Of a stretch of DNA of 22,844 nucleotides, positions 1 through 7,555 are shown piece after piece (position 1 is the stretch's first letter; each line of letters opens with the position of its first letter). The position numbers and the translations under genes are program-made. Origin of the DNA: a virus; IMG/VR virus record IMGVR_UViG_3300042889_000940, positions 1 to 22,844 of that record; one strand, written 5' to 3'. The notes under the pieces are model-generated. The model saw only the letters and a list, made by a program, of their open reading frames with translations, did no database searches and had not been told where the DNA came from.

Positions 1-78
1 ATGTATTAAATGAGCTTCCAGCCAATTAGCCATAGTAGTTTTTCCACTACCAGGTTGTCCTGTAAACCAATATATCAT
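1..78 (-). CDS. Adenylylsulfate-kinase-like P-loop kinase (N-terminal fragment, 26 codons)
   Basis: The start codon is at 78 and the frame is open to the window edge, so only the first 26 residues are visible. They read MIYWFTGQPGSGKTT then MANWLEAHLIH. This is a beta strand followed directly by a Walker A loop (GxxGxGKT) and a helix. The layout strand-FTG-x-x-GSGKTT-x-A-x-x-L at the extreme N-terminus is that of adenylylsulfate (APS) kinase, which phosphorylates adenosine 5'-phosphosulfate using ATP. Other small P-loop kinases, such as polynucleotide or nucleoside kinases, begin in a similar way. The gene starts 6 nt after the stop of the 132-residue gene and probably shares its transcript. 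The P-loop is certain; the CysC-type assignment is tentative because the substrate-binding half lies outside the window. Confidence 0.6.
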   Translation of the reverse strand, partial: MIYWFTGQPGSGKTTMANWLEAHLIH

Positions 79-84
79 AACTAT

Positions 85-483
85 TTATTTTGTTAAATCT
101 ATCACATCAAATACTCTAGTGTATATTTTTTTTACACCTTCGGTATTTGTTACTAATATACAATTTCTATATTTTTCCCAATCTACTTCAAATTTATTAT
201 CTAATTGTCCACCGGTTGCTTCCATAATAACATTGTTTAATGCATTGATTGTGTATAATGTATTACTTTGTTTTTTTCTATGAACCAAAATAGTTTTCAT
301 TTCTAAGTTTGGTTGTGTATTTTCTACTACTACATTGTAAGTTATAAACAATTCATTTGGAATATTTTTGTTTTGAAGAACATAGATGTAGTTATAAGCC
401 AATGTATAATTGCTTTTAATTAATTCTAAGTGATTCTCTACATCTGTTTTTGTACTAAATGTACAAAGTAATTGTGTCTTCAT
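85..483 (-). CDS. Hypothetical protein, 132 aa
   Basis: I do not recognise this protein. It is small and mixed alpha/beta, begins MKTQLLCTFSTKTDVENHLE, has no signal peptide or membrane segment, and contains a single Cys near each end. The N-terminal strand followed by an amphipathic helix could be a ferredoxin-like fold, but that is only a guess from the pattern. It lies 18 nt downstream of the 771-residue gene and 6 nt upstream of the P-loop kinase, so it is probably co-transcribed with both. No Shine-Dalgarno sequence precedes the ATG. The start is supported by the compact spacing and the absence of an alternative upstream Met. Confidence 0.75.
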   Translation of the reverse strand: MKTQLLCTFSTKTDVENHLELIKSNYTLAYNYIYVLQNKNIPNELFITYNVVVENTQPNLEMKTILVHRKKQSNTLYTINALNNVIMEATGGQLDNKFEVDWEKYRNCILVTNTEGVKKIYTRVFDVIDLTK

Positions 484-501
484 TATTGGGGGATTACTCT
501 C

Positions 502-2817
502 TTATTTTTGTATTGGTTCAATGTGAGATGAATTTGCATTGTTTAGTGCTAAATATTTACATTCTTTGCCAGTTGCTGCAATACCTGGATCATAACTCCA
601 ACCCATTCCACTAACAGTATTTACACCATCAATTGTTTCGTGTTGAATTCCTTTCTTTGTATATTTAGTTCTTAGGTTACCAAATAATTGATAATCTATA
701 TCTGCATTATTAAGTGCTTCTGCTATTGCTCCCATCTTACACCACATACCACATTGTTGTTTGTATGTTTCATAATTTTTCTTTTGTTCTGGTAGGGTTT
801 TACCAAAACATGCGGCGTGTTTTTTAAATGGAACTTTGGATTCTATTTTTTTAGCCATCATCCCCGTTTGTCTCTCACCTTCTGCCATTGCTTCTTTTGC
901 AGTATTTTTATCTATTACACCATTTGCTACCGCTCTTTTTATAACATCGTTTAATTCTTTTTGTTTATTATTAACTTCTGCTGCTGATTTTACTCTTTTT
1001 TCTTTTGAACCAGGGGTGAATGCCCATTCGTATGTAGCGAACATTTTTGTTATTTCTTTTTTAGTATCAAATGCACTTCCCTGATGTTTATAAGAAGTCA
1101 TTGCTACTTTATCCATACCTGCACTAGCTCCTCCCTTTTCAAACTTAACACTTAATCCACCTTCTATTAATACATCAGATTTGAATGCTTGTAAATTCTT
1201 TGCAATTTCAGCTGATGGTTTTTGTCCTGCTTTTATTAAAAATGAAGGAGTTGGTTTATATGTTACAATATCAGTAACTTTCCAATTGGATGCCGCTGGC
1301 ATAAACCCAGCATATCCGTGTCCTAATTTAGTCATAAAATCAAATATTTCTTGCATATCAGGTACCCCCACTCTAAAATCAGGAGTATTTACCATAGAAG
1401 TTGCAATATCATCTATTTGTTTAGTATATTGTTCTACTTCACCTCTATTAGATTGATTTGGTGCTTTTAATACGCTCAACTTATCCATCACTACTTTTTG
1501 TTGTGGTGTGAATTTCTTTGCACCATTGTATTTGTATAACAATGCAGTTAGACGAGTATTCATCATTTGTTGCATATTATTCAAAACAGTAGTTCTACCT
1601 TCAGGTGTTGATGTATCACCACCAAAATCAATACTTTCAATCTTACCTTGCGCTGCAATAAAGTCAACCATTGCATTATGTCTTTTAATTGCAGAAACAA
1701 TTAATTCTGATTCCTTTTGATACTCTGGAATATTTTTGGCTTTTAATTCTTTGGCTAAATCTTGTGGTTTTGGAACTGATACCTTTTTTAATACGGTTTT
1801 TCCAATAGTAACTGCTGTTATTTTACCGCCTTCTTTTGTTATCTTAGCTTCTACATTATATCGTTTATCTGATAATTTGGATGCTACCATTGTCTTTTTT
1901 CCAACAGGTTGTCCTTTATCAAAAATTTCATTTGTTTCTGCATAACTATATAATGCTTGCTTAGTATTATCATCCATTGCCGGCAGCATTATTTTTGCTC
2001 TTACGTTAGATGCAAAACTACCTCTCTGTGATGTTATGTATAATTTATTTTCAGATGCAGCAGGTATTGTTATATATTCACTTGTTATTTTCTTTTCCTC
2101 TGCATTTAAATCTTCCCCAGTCATTATTTTCGCAACCGCTACTTTTAACTTTTGTTTTTCGGTTTTATCTGCATCCGGAATCTTATCAACAATTTTATTA
2201 ATTTCTGTTATTTTTTGAAGTTGCTTATCTTTTGGAAAAAATGCATCATCTTCTTGTTTCTTTGCTGTTGATAATGGCTTAGAACCCACAGGTTTAGTTA
2301 ATGTTGGTTGTGGTTTTGCTGCCGGCTTTGGTTGTGGTTTAACAACTGGCTTAGTTGTTGGGGCTATAACTGGCTTAGTTGTTGGTTTTGGTTGGGGTGC
2401 AACTGCCGTTTTTCCACTATCACCACGTTTTCTAGGTTGTGGTAATTTAATTAATTTACCATCTTTATTAATATGTGTAATTAAATCGTTTCCTGCTGGA
2501 CCGTATGATATACCACCCTTACCAATTAATCCTAATTTATGTGCCTGGTCAGCTGCTGAATTTTTATCTAGTTTAGATTTAGGAACCGCTCCCATTCGTT
2601 TAGTTGATGCTTCTAATGAAAATTTCTTAGGTGCTAAACTAATAGCTTCCATTAATTCAATATCGGTTAATGTTGCTGCACCAAATTGTTCTAATACTGA
2701 ACGTAAGTGTTCTAATTGTTCTTTGTTATCGAAATTTGGAATTGGATATGTAACACAGAACTCTCTTAATACATCATCTATAATTTCACTAAGGTTTTCT
2801 AAATTAAAGTTCATCAT
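502..2817 (-). CDS. Large multidomain protein, possible PD-(D/E)xK-like nuclease core, 771 aa
   Basis: There is no confident family match. The parts in order are: an acidic helical N-terminus (1-60); a basic, Gly-rich stretch (70-135); a Pro/Lys/Thr-rich linker (about 140-185) built on repeated TTKPV/PQPKP units; a long helical, charged middle (190-480); a block at about 485-570; and a Cys-containing C-terminus (C670, C689, C693, C753). The 485-570 block has W512-x-x-x-D516-I and then, after a predicted helical stretch, GGLSVK (K558) within a Gly-rich loop. That W..xDI ... (G)xSxK arrangement recalls some phage and restriction PD-(D/E)xK-type nucleases, but I could not test it. The gene starts 14 nt inside the end of the polymerase gene, so the two are probably translationally coupled. 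The start has tandem ATGs (2817 and 2814). It could equally be a virion-associated structural protein. Confidence 0.6.
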   Translation of the reverse strand: MMNFNLENLSEIIDDVLREFCVTYPIPNFDNKEQLEHLRSVLEQFGAATLTDIELMEAISLAPKKFSLEASTKRMGAVPKSKLDKNSAADQAHKLGLIGKGGISYGPAGNDLITHINKDGKLIKLPQPRKRGDSGKTAVAPQPKPTTKPVIAPTTKPVVKPQPKPAAKPQPTLTKPVGSKPLSTAKKQEDDAFFPKDKQLQKITEINKIVDKIPDADKTEKQKLKVAVAKIMTGEDLNAEEKKITSEYITIPAASENKLYITSQRGSFASNVRAKIMLPAMDDNTKQALYSYAETNEIFDKGQPVGKKTMVASKLSDKRYNVEAKITKEGGKITAVTIGKTVLKKVSVPKPQDLAKELKAKNIPEYQKESELIVSAIKRHNAMVDFIAAQGKIESIDFGGDTSTPEGRTTVLNNMQQMMNTRLTALLYKYNGAKKFTPQQKVVMDKLSVLKAPNQSNRGEVEQYTKQIDDIATSMVNTPDFRVGVPDMQEIFDFMTKLGHGYAGFMPAASNWKVTDIVTYKPTPSFLIKAGQKPSAEIAKNLQAFKSDVLIEGGLSVKFEKGGASAGMDKVAMTSYKHQGSAFDTKKEITKMFATYEWAFTPGSKEKRVKSAAEVNNKQKELNDVIKRAVANGVIDKNTAKEAMAEGERQTGMMAKKIESKVPFKKHAACFGKTLPEQKKNYETYKQQCGMWCKMGAIAEALNNADIDYQLFGNLRTKYTKKGIQHETIDGVNTVSGMGWSYDPGIAATGKECKYLALNNANSSHIEPIQK
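2344..2385. repeat. Two 18-bp direct repeats, 24-bp period, coding the Pro/Lys/Thr linker
   Basis: The 18-bp string beginning AACTGGCTTAG and ending TTGTTGG occurs at 2344-2361 and again, identically, at 2368-2385. The 24-bp period equals eight codons and encodes successive TTKPV-containing units in the linker of the 771-residue protein. This looks like recent in-frame tandem duplication within a flexible linker. Confidence 0.85.
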
Positions 2818-4150
2818 AATTTTTACCGATTGTTGTTTTTACTTTGTACCTACCATGCCCACCTTTTAATATAGGTATGATATCAGTATATAAATATTGT
2901 TTTTCTTGAGGATACACATCAAATACAAATGCATCGTATGTATATAATATCAATTTTGTACGTTTTCCTTCTAATTTCTCTTTAATTTTTAATATTTTCT
3001 TTATATTTCTTTCAGTTTCGTATGCCTGGATATAATAATTAAGAACTTTGGCAGGAGTTATAGGTTCTAATCTTTCAATACCAAACTGAATATGGTACAA
3101 ATGTGTAAATATTGCTTTGTTTTTTATTATTGTTTCCGATAATAAACCTGTAAGATGTTGTATTTCTTTAAAATATGGAATATGCAATAACTCACTTCTA
3201 ATCCCACCATATAAATTTTGGAATATTAAAGTTTTTACTTCATTTCTATCATCAATACCCATTTGATTTCCAATCCATGTGTAAAAATCTAAATCACTAC
3301 CATAGAAATCTTTAATCCATTGCATTTCTTTTACATCTACTTTTGAATTAAGTTTGGTTTGATAAATAATATCCATCAATAATCTTGGGTGATATGCTTC
3401 AAAATCTATACTCACCAATTCACCATCATCAAATCTACTTACAAATGCCTTTCTCTCACAGGTATCTTTTTTAAGTGCAGCGTAGTTTACACCCCCATAG
3501 CGGTTCGATGGTCGGAGTGTTGATGTCATTAGGTTGTATTGAGTGTAAACATAGTTATCCTTCGTTAAATGAACTGGATTGTAGTTTAAAACGTAATCCC
3601 CATCTACCTTTAATCCACTACTTTCAATATAACCAAATGCCGTTGTTACATCATCTACATATTTTATTGAATTTTTATCTATATTAATTGAAAACTTAGA
3701 AACATATTGTTTTATGAGTTCTAATTGTTTAACCATTGGGATACTATCATTCAAATATGGTTCACTTTTAAACTTTGATTTGTAAAATTGATTTAATTGA
3801 TTGTTATCCAATTCAATGCCATGATAACCATATTCAATAAATCTTGCTAAATCTGCATCATATCCTTTGGTAAAATTTAATATTTGTGAAATTGCTTTAT
3901 AATTAAAAATTAACTGAGGATGTTGTGTATTTAATAATTGTTGTAATGCTTCTACTTTAATTCCTAACCCATCTCCATTGTTTACATTTATAACCCATTC
4001 ATCTTTTTTTGATTTTACATAAATAAAAGATATACGATTGTTCATCACATGCTTTTCTTCATCTGATAATCTAACGTATATTAAATTAGTATGTTTTCTA
4101 TATTCTAATAGGAAGTTTTCAAATTCAAATTTATTTTCTACAAATGTCAT
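2804..4150 (-). CDS. Divergent family A (Pol I-like) DNA polymerase, 448 aa
   Basis: The polymerase core is visible from about residue 200. A T-x-x-LRPS block (209-215) matches the TGRLSS region. CERKAFVSR leads into motif A at SID249FEAYHPR. Motif B is R302-xxx-K306-xxx-F310-xxx-YG (314-315), with exactly the O-helix spacing of Pol I. Motif C is YTYD406AF. Both metal-binding Asp positions (249 and 406) and the O-helix Arg/Lys/Phe/Tyr are kept. Unusual changes: the motif A Glu (E710 of Pol I) aligns with His254, and motif C HDE reads YDA. The N-terminal 120 residues resemble the outline of a 3'-5' exonuclease domain, but its acidic catalytic residues appear lost. There is no 5' nuclease. At 448 residues it is shorter than a Klenow fragment (about 605). 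It follows a terminator, has its own host-type promoter and overlaps the 771-residue gene by 14 nt, so the pair may act together. Confidence 0.82.
   Translation of the reverse strand: MTFVENKFEFENFLLEYRKHTNLIYVRLSDEEKHVMNNRISFIYVKSKKDEWVINVNNGDGLGIKVEALQQLLNTQHPQLIFNYKAISQILNFTKGYDADLARFIEYGYHGIELDNNQLNQFYKSKFKSEPYLNDSIPMVKQLELIKQYVSKFSINIDKNSIKYVDDVTTAFGYIESSGLKVDGDYVLNYNPVHLTKDNYVYTQYNLMTSTLRPSNRYGGVNYAALKKDTCERKAFVSRFDDGELVSIDFEAYHPRLLMDIIYQTKLNSKVDVKEMQWIKDFYGSDLDFYTWIGNQMGIDDRNEVKTLIFQNLYGGIRSELLHIPYFKEIQHLTGLLSETIIKNKAIFTHLYHIQFGIERLEPITPAKVLNYYIQAYETERNIKKILKIKEKLEGKRTKLILYTYDAFVFDVYPQEKQYLYTDIIPILKGGHGRYKVKTTIGKNYDEL
2888..2896 (-). promoter_or_regulatory. Possible internal late-promoter motif (ATATTTATA)
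   Basis: This is an exact copy, in the transcribed direction, of the motif found before the tail genes. It lies inside the 3' part of the polymerase gene, about 70 nt upstream of the 771-residue gene start. It also encodes part of a YLYT stretch, so it may be chance. Confidence 0.3.
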
Positions 4151-4178
4151 GTAACAAAGATATTCTTTTTTTGTTACA
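4150..4178. promoter_or_regulatory. Palindromic operator candidate over the polymerase promoter
   Basis: TGTAACAAA (4150-4158) and TTTGTTACA (4170-4178) form a perfect 9-bp inverted repeat with an 11-bp centre. The palindrome spans the -7 element and most of the spacer of the predicted promoter, where a dimeric repressor would block RNA polymerase. Confidence 0.5.
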
Positions 4179-4185
4179 ATACAAA
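4155..4185 (-). promoter_or_regulatory. Bacteroidetes-type promoter (TTTG, 19-nt spacer, TATCTTTG)
   Basis: Read on the minus strand, TTTG at 4185-4182 is followed by 19 nt and then TATCTTTG at 4162-4155. This fits the known Bacteroidetes -33 TTTG / -7 TAnnTTTG consensus, including spacing. The predicted transcript start falls about 4 nt past the -7 element, at or next to the ATG at 4150. The polymerase mRNA would then be leaderless or nearly so. It lies just downstream of a terminator. Confidence 0.6.
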
Positions 4186-4189
4186 ATAA

Positions 4190-4215
4190 AAAGGAGAGTA
4201 ATTAAACTCTCCTTT
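4190..4215 (-). terminator. Rho-independent terminator after the PhyH-family gene
   Basis: A perfect 10-bp stem, AAAGGAGAGT / ACTCTCCTTT, closes a 6-nt loop. On the minus strand it is followed by TTTTATTTTG. It starts 6 nt past the stop of the oxygenase gene and separates it from the polymerase transcript. Confidence 0.85.
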
Positions 4216-4221
4216 GTAATT

Positions 4222-5004
4222 CTATTCACTCCAATGTTTGATTCGTAATTCTTTCATATCGATTGGCTCTCTTTTCATATGGCCACCTTTTGAAAAATTC
4301 GAACCTCTTTTTAAGTAACCACCTAATAGGTTTCTTCTCATTCTATTAGATGTATTTGTTTCAGAACCATGAACATTATGTGAATGTAATAACACCACTT
4401 GTCCTTTTTTTAATATTCCTTCTAACTTTCGGAAATCATGTCCTTCTGGCATAACACACGGTTTACCTCTTTCATTACTCCAAAATGCCGGGTTTGTTTT
4501 TGTTCTTTCATCATCAACTTCTATTGGTAAAATTGGTAATCTATGTGTACCTTCGTATACCCAGACTGAACCATTACCTGCATCGTGGTTATCTAATGCT
4601 AATGCGGTATTGATAATTTCATTGTGACCACATTTTGTATAAAATGCGTTTTGATGTTGATCTCTACCTAATTGTCCTGGTGGTTTGAAATAACACCAAT
4701 CTTGCATTCCATCAATTTCACCACCCATTAAATATTCAACTGCTTCCAAAATTTTTGGATGTGCAAAATATTTTTCTAATAATGGTGAAAGTTTATGTGG
4801 ATATGCAAATGGATCCCACTCTCCCCAAATTTTACCATCAGGTGCGGTTGTTCCTGTTCTTTCATTTCTCAAACGGTCTAACTCATTGTTAATTACATCA
4901 CACTCTTCTTCGGTAAGTAATTCTAATGTTGTAAATCCTTTGTATCGCCAATCAAACGTAATTTGTTGGACTTCTTCTTCGCTAAGATGTTTTAACTTTG
5001 CCAT
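4222..5004 (-). CDS. Phytanoyl-CoA dioxygenase (PhyH) family 2-oxoglutarate/Fe(II)-type oxygenase, 260 aa
   Basis: This matches the PhyH-type double-stranded beta-helix oxygenases, which couple 2-oxoglutarate decarboxylation to hydroxylation of a substrate. Visible landmarks are the N-terminal helical cap (LTEEECDVINNELDRLR), the proximal metal loop GRDQH117-Q-N119-AFY, the strand segment GNGSVWVYEGTHRLPILP, and the distal His in LLHSHNVH212GSETN, followed by NR221 for the 2-oxoglutarate carboxylate. The usual H-x-D ligand motif reads H-Q-N here, so one iron ligand is changed unless another residue (for example D115) substitutes. The substrate cannot be predicted; modification of a small metabolite or of virion or surface sugars is possible. 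It lies between baseplate and polymerase genes, follows a late-type motif at 5022-5030, and ends in a terminator, so it looks like a single-gene late unit. No Shine-Dalgarno sequence. Confidence 0.85.
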   Translation of the reverse strand: MAKLKHLSEEEVQQITFDWRYKGFTTLELLTEEECDVINNELDRLRNERTGTTAPDGKIWGEWDPFAYPHKLSPLLEKYFAHPKILEAVEYLMGGEIDGMQDWCYFKPPGQLGRDQHQNAFYTKCGHNEIINTALALDNHDAGNGSVWVYEGTHRLPILPIEVDDERTKTNPAFWSNERGKPCVMPEGHDFRKLEGILKKGQVVLLHSHNVHGSETNTSNRMRRNLLGGYLKRGSNFSKGGHMKREPIDMKELRIKHWSE

Positions 5005-5021
5005 ATAACTTGTTTATTTAT

Positions 5022-5030
5022 TATAAATAT
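5022..5030 (-). promoter_or_regulatory. Putative late promoter motif ATATTTATA (PhyH-family gene)
   Basis: Exact motif on the minus strand, with 17 nt between it and the ATG at 5004. It is one of eight gene-proximal copies in the window. Confidence 0.5.
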
Positions 5031-5072
5031 AATGTATTATTTTTTACTATCCAAATTAAAATATGACTTTTA

Positions 5073-5438
5073 TCACATTTTTGAAAACAATGTAAGATTT
5101 TTCAAATAGGTATCTAAATTAGAGATATCTAATTTTCCTAAATTAATTGATTTTCTATTTGCCGTTTCTATTTCGTATTTTTCTCCACTTACTTTCCATC
5201 TAATACGTGTTATCATAAATAGCGGATCGTTTTTATATTTGGTATGGGTATCTATGTTTATTTCAAATATAGTTCCATTTACTTCATTTCTTTTTCTAAT
5301 AAAATATCTATAAATAAATCCAATTTGATAATCTCTTTCTATTAACGTTGGTTCATGTGGCGATAATACTGGTTGCTTATATACCTTTTTTTTATTTATA
5401 GTATTATATCTATCAATTATAGTTTGATTAATTTGCAT
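5073..5438 (-). CDS. Hypothetical small baseplate-cluster protein, 121 aa
   Basis: No family is recognised. It is Lys/Ile/Tyr-rich, mainly beta in appearance after residue 40 (alternating GFIYRYFIRKR, GTIFEINIDTHTKY, MITRIRWKVSG), and soluble. Its ATG overlaps the TAA of the hub-like gene by one base (TAATG), with GGAGAATA just before the ATG, so it is translationally coupled and belongs to the baseplate operon. By position it could be a small wedge or hub accessory protein. That role is inferred from context only. Confidence 0.7.
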   Translation of the reverse strand: MQINQTIIDRYNTINKKKVYKQPVLSPHEPTLIERDYQIGFIYRYFIRKRNEVNGTIFEINIDTHTKYKNDPLFMITRIRWKVSGEKYEIETANRKSINLGKLDISNLDTYLKNLTLFSKM

Positions 5439-7555
5439 TATTCTCCGGCTCCTCTTTTAACCCTAAATCTTAATTCAACATCTATTTCCCATTTAGTATC
5501 ATCTACTCTGTGTGTAATATCCGTTATTTGCCAATACCCTTTATCTGCTGTCATCCAAGGTATTTCATATATTTTAACACTTTTACCAATTACAAACCCA
5601 CCTACTCCTAATGTTGTAAATGTTAATTTAGTTGGTAATAATACATCAGTTTTTTGTTCTTCATCATCTCCAAAATATAAATTTTTTACAATACCGGCAT
5701 CTTTTACTACTACAAAATAAGCACTTTCATTGCCACTATAATAAGGTGCTGCATTTAATTTAACTCTAAGTTCTCCTGGGGCGTTAAGCATTGATGCTAC
5801 GGCATTTTTTGCTATATCGTATACGAATGCCACACTATCTACTGCTGCCCCAACTGTTGCTTTTGCACCATCTATTATCGCGCCGGCACCTGCTTTGGTT
5901 TTATCCCATCCTATTTTTACAGCATCACCTAATGTTAATTTGGTTTCAATCGGTGGTGTTATTGTACCACTATTATCCGATGATGCTTTAGCCGCATCTG
6001 ACTTATATTTTGCTTGCACTATCGCAACTGCACCGACTACTGCATCTGGTTCTGTTGTTCTAAACAAAAAATCTCCAACTGGATGTGTAGATGATTGTAC
6101 TTTTTCTTTCTTAGCTTCTCCACCCAGTACCGCTTGCGCTGCTACTTCCTTTGGCATGTCGGCATTTATATCTATATTTGTAATAGTAGATTTTTCACTA
6201 AATAAATTTAAGGTTGGAATTGCATCATTTTCATTCGATAAATTGTAATCAACAATTGTATAATTCATCCATCCTTTTGAATTTTCAATATCTCGTAATG
6301 CCAAATTCCATAATCCTGCTCCCGCTACATTTAATTCTGTAATAATTTTTTCCAAAAATTCTTTGTTACTATCCATTCCTCTGGCTGCTTCTTTCAAAAA
6401 ATCTGCAGATATTAATAAATGTTTTAAATGTCCATGTTGATTTGCTTTCAATGTTACCGCCCCATCATATAATGTAGTATCAGTTGGTGTTGGAAATTGT
6501 ATTGGTTCTGCCAAATTAATCGGACCGAATGTTATTGGATTTGCGGTATCTAGCCTTACTGTTTTTACCGTAGTTTCACCAAATTTCACTGGAACTGAAT
6601 CATCTGTTTTTGGTATTAATGCAGATGGTATAATTACATTTTCCGATGCACTTATCATTTGCGGTCTACCACATGCTACTGCATCATTAATTTGTACATC
6701 CATTGGCATTCCGCCATTCATTGTAGTATCCTTTCCTTTGTTACATACCGTCTTTATAACATAACCAAGTTGAAGATATGCTGAATCTGTATTTCCGTAT
6801 GTCCAATCTATAATATCCGTATCAATGTTTATTGTATATCCTTTTAAAGCTTTGTAAATTGCTTCATTACCTGACGCCGGATCTATTTTTGCAGCTTGTG
6901 CTGCCATAATAGTTGCTTTCGCTTTTTTATCATCCGAACTATCTACTACCGATGTATTGGTACTACTTAATGCTAAGAATGCAGGAATATCAGATGGTGA
7001 TGATAATTCTATTTTAACATCTACCGTAAGATTTTCATTTATTTTAATATCGAAATTAGTTAATATTCCAGTAAAAATATCAAAATCATTTCCGGTTACA
7101 AATTCATTATGTTTTAATATGTTTACACCTTTAACTGCGGTTTTCATACCGGATTCTACATTTACTTGTTTTCCATTTCTACCTTTTGCCCATCCCCACA
7201 CTAATGATTGTGTTTTACCAATAAACATAAATCCATTATTTGCAGCCATATCATCCATATCTGAAAACTGAATAGTAACTGATGCCATTTTTATTGCACC
7301 CATATTACCAGTTGTTTTTACCTCAATTGATTTTAACATTGGAGGTATTTTTTTAACAAGATTATTTACATTATGTGAAATATTAAATTTTTGATATGAA
7401 CTATTACCGATTATACCACCTGGGACATTCCTACTACCCATAAAACATTCTAAAAATGCAAATGCTTTAGTACCCGAAAAGTTTGTTTTATTGGTATTAG
7501 TAATTGCGTTAATAATTTCTTTTTCTAATCCTGTTACAAATGGAAACCTACTCAT
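5438..7555 (-). CDS. Baseplate hub-like protein (gp27 / gpD-type), 705 aa
   Basis: This is a large beta-rich structural protein. The first 250 residues look like a tube-derived domain: MLKSIEVKTTGNMGAIKMASVTIQF, then GFMFIGKTQSLVWGWAKG, then IFTGILTNFDIKINENLTVDVKIEL. This alternation of a strand, a 'W-GW' loop and a 'TG-x-x-T-x-F' turn is common in gp27/gpD-type hub proteins. The C-terminus (about 600-705) has a second such domain ending KGYWQITDITHRVDD then WEIDVELRFRV, which fits the 'x-Y-x-V-x-x-x-x-H-x-x-x' ending of hub proteins. An amphipathic Ala/Gly helix lies at about 545-595. It is joined by 1-nt overlaps to the LysM/gp53-like gene upstream and the 121-residue gene downstream. Hub assignment is from fold pattern and position, not from a strong sequence match. 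Confidence 0.65.
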   Translation of the reverse strand: MSRFPFVTGLEKEIINAITNTNKTNFSGTKAFAFLECFMGSRNVPGGIIGNSSYQKFNISHNVNNLVKKIPPMLKSIEVKTTGNMGAIKMASVTIQFSDMDDMAANNGFMFIGKTQSLVWGWAKGRNGKQVNVESGMKTAVKGVNILKHNEFVTGNDFDIFTGILTNFDIKINENLTVDVKIELSSPSDIPAFLALSSTNTSVVDSSDDKKAKATIMAAQAAKIDPASGNEAIYKALKGYTINIDTDIIDWTYGNTDSAYLQLGYVIKTVCNKGKDTTMNGGMPMDVQINDAVACGRPQMISASENVIIPSALIPKTDDSVPVKFGETTVKTVRLDTANPITFGPINLAEPIQFPTPTDTTLYDGAVTLKANQHGHLKHLLISADFLKEAARGMDSNKEFLEKIITELNVAGAGLWNLALRDIENSKGWMNYTIVDYNLSNENDAIPTLNLFSEKSTITNIDINADMPKEVAAQAVLGGEAKKEKVQSSTHPVGDFLFRTTEPDAVVGAVAIVQAKYKSDAAKASSDNSGTITPPIETKLTLGDAVKIGWDKTKAGAGAIIDGAKATVGAAVDSVAFVYDIAKNAVASMLNAPGELRVKLNAAPYYSGNESAYFVVVKDAGIVKNLYFGDDEEQKTDVLLPTKLTFTTLGVGGFVIGKSVKIYEIPWMTADKGYWQITDITHRVDDTKWEIDVELRFRVKRGAGE

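Noticed and set aside
2341-2359. Hairpin AACAACT / AGTTGTT in the 771-aa gene
   Set aside because: It is a by-product of the repeated Thr/Lys/Pro codons of the linker; there is no T tract and it sits in mid-gene.
5393-5400. A canonical-sense T4 late promoter string (TATAAATA on the minus strand)
   Set aside because: It lies inside the 121-residue coding sequence, encodes part of a Lys-rich stretch, and is not placed upstream of any gene start.
5373-5720. Plus-strand open frame crossing the 121-aa and hub-like genes
   Set aside because: Low-complexity Ser/Thr/Leu sequence antisense to two confidently coding genes. The same reasoning rejects the other plus-strand frames in the window.
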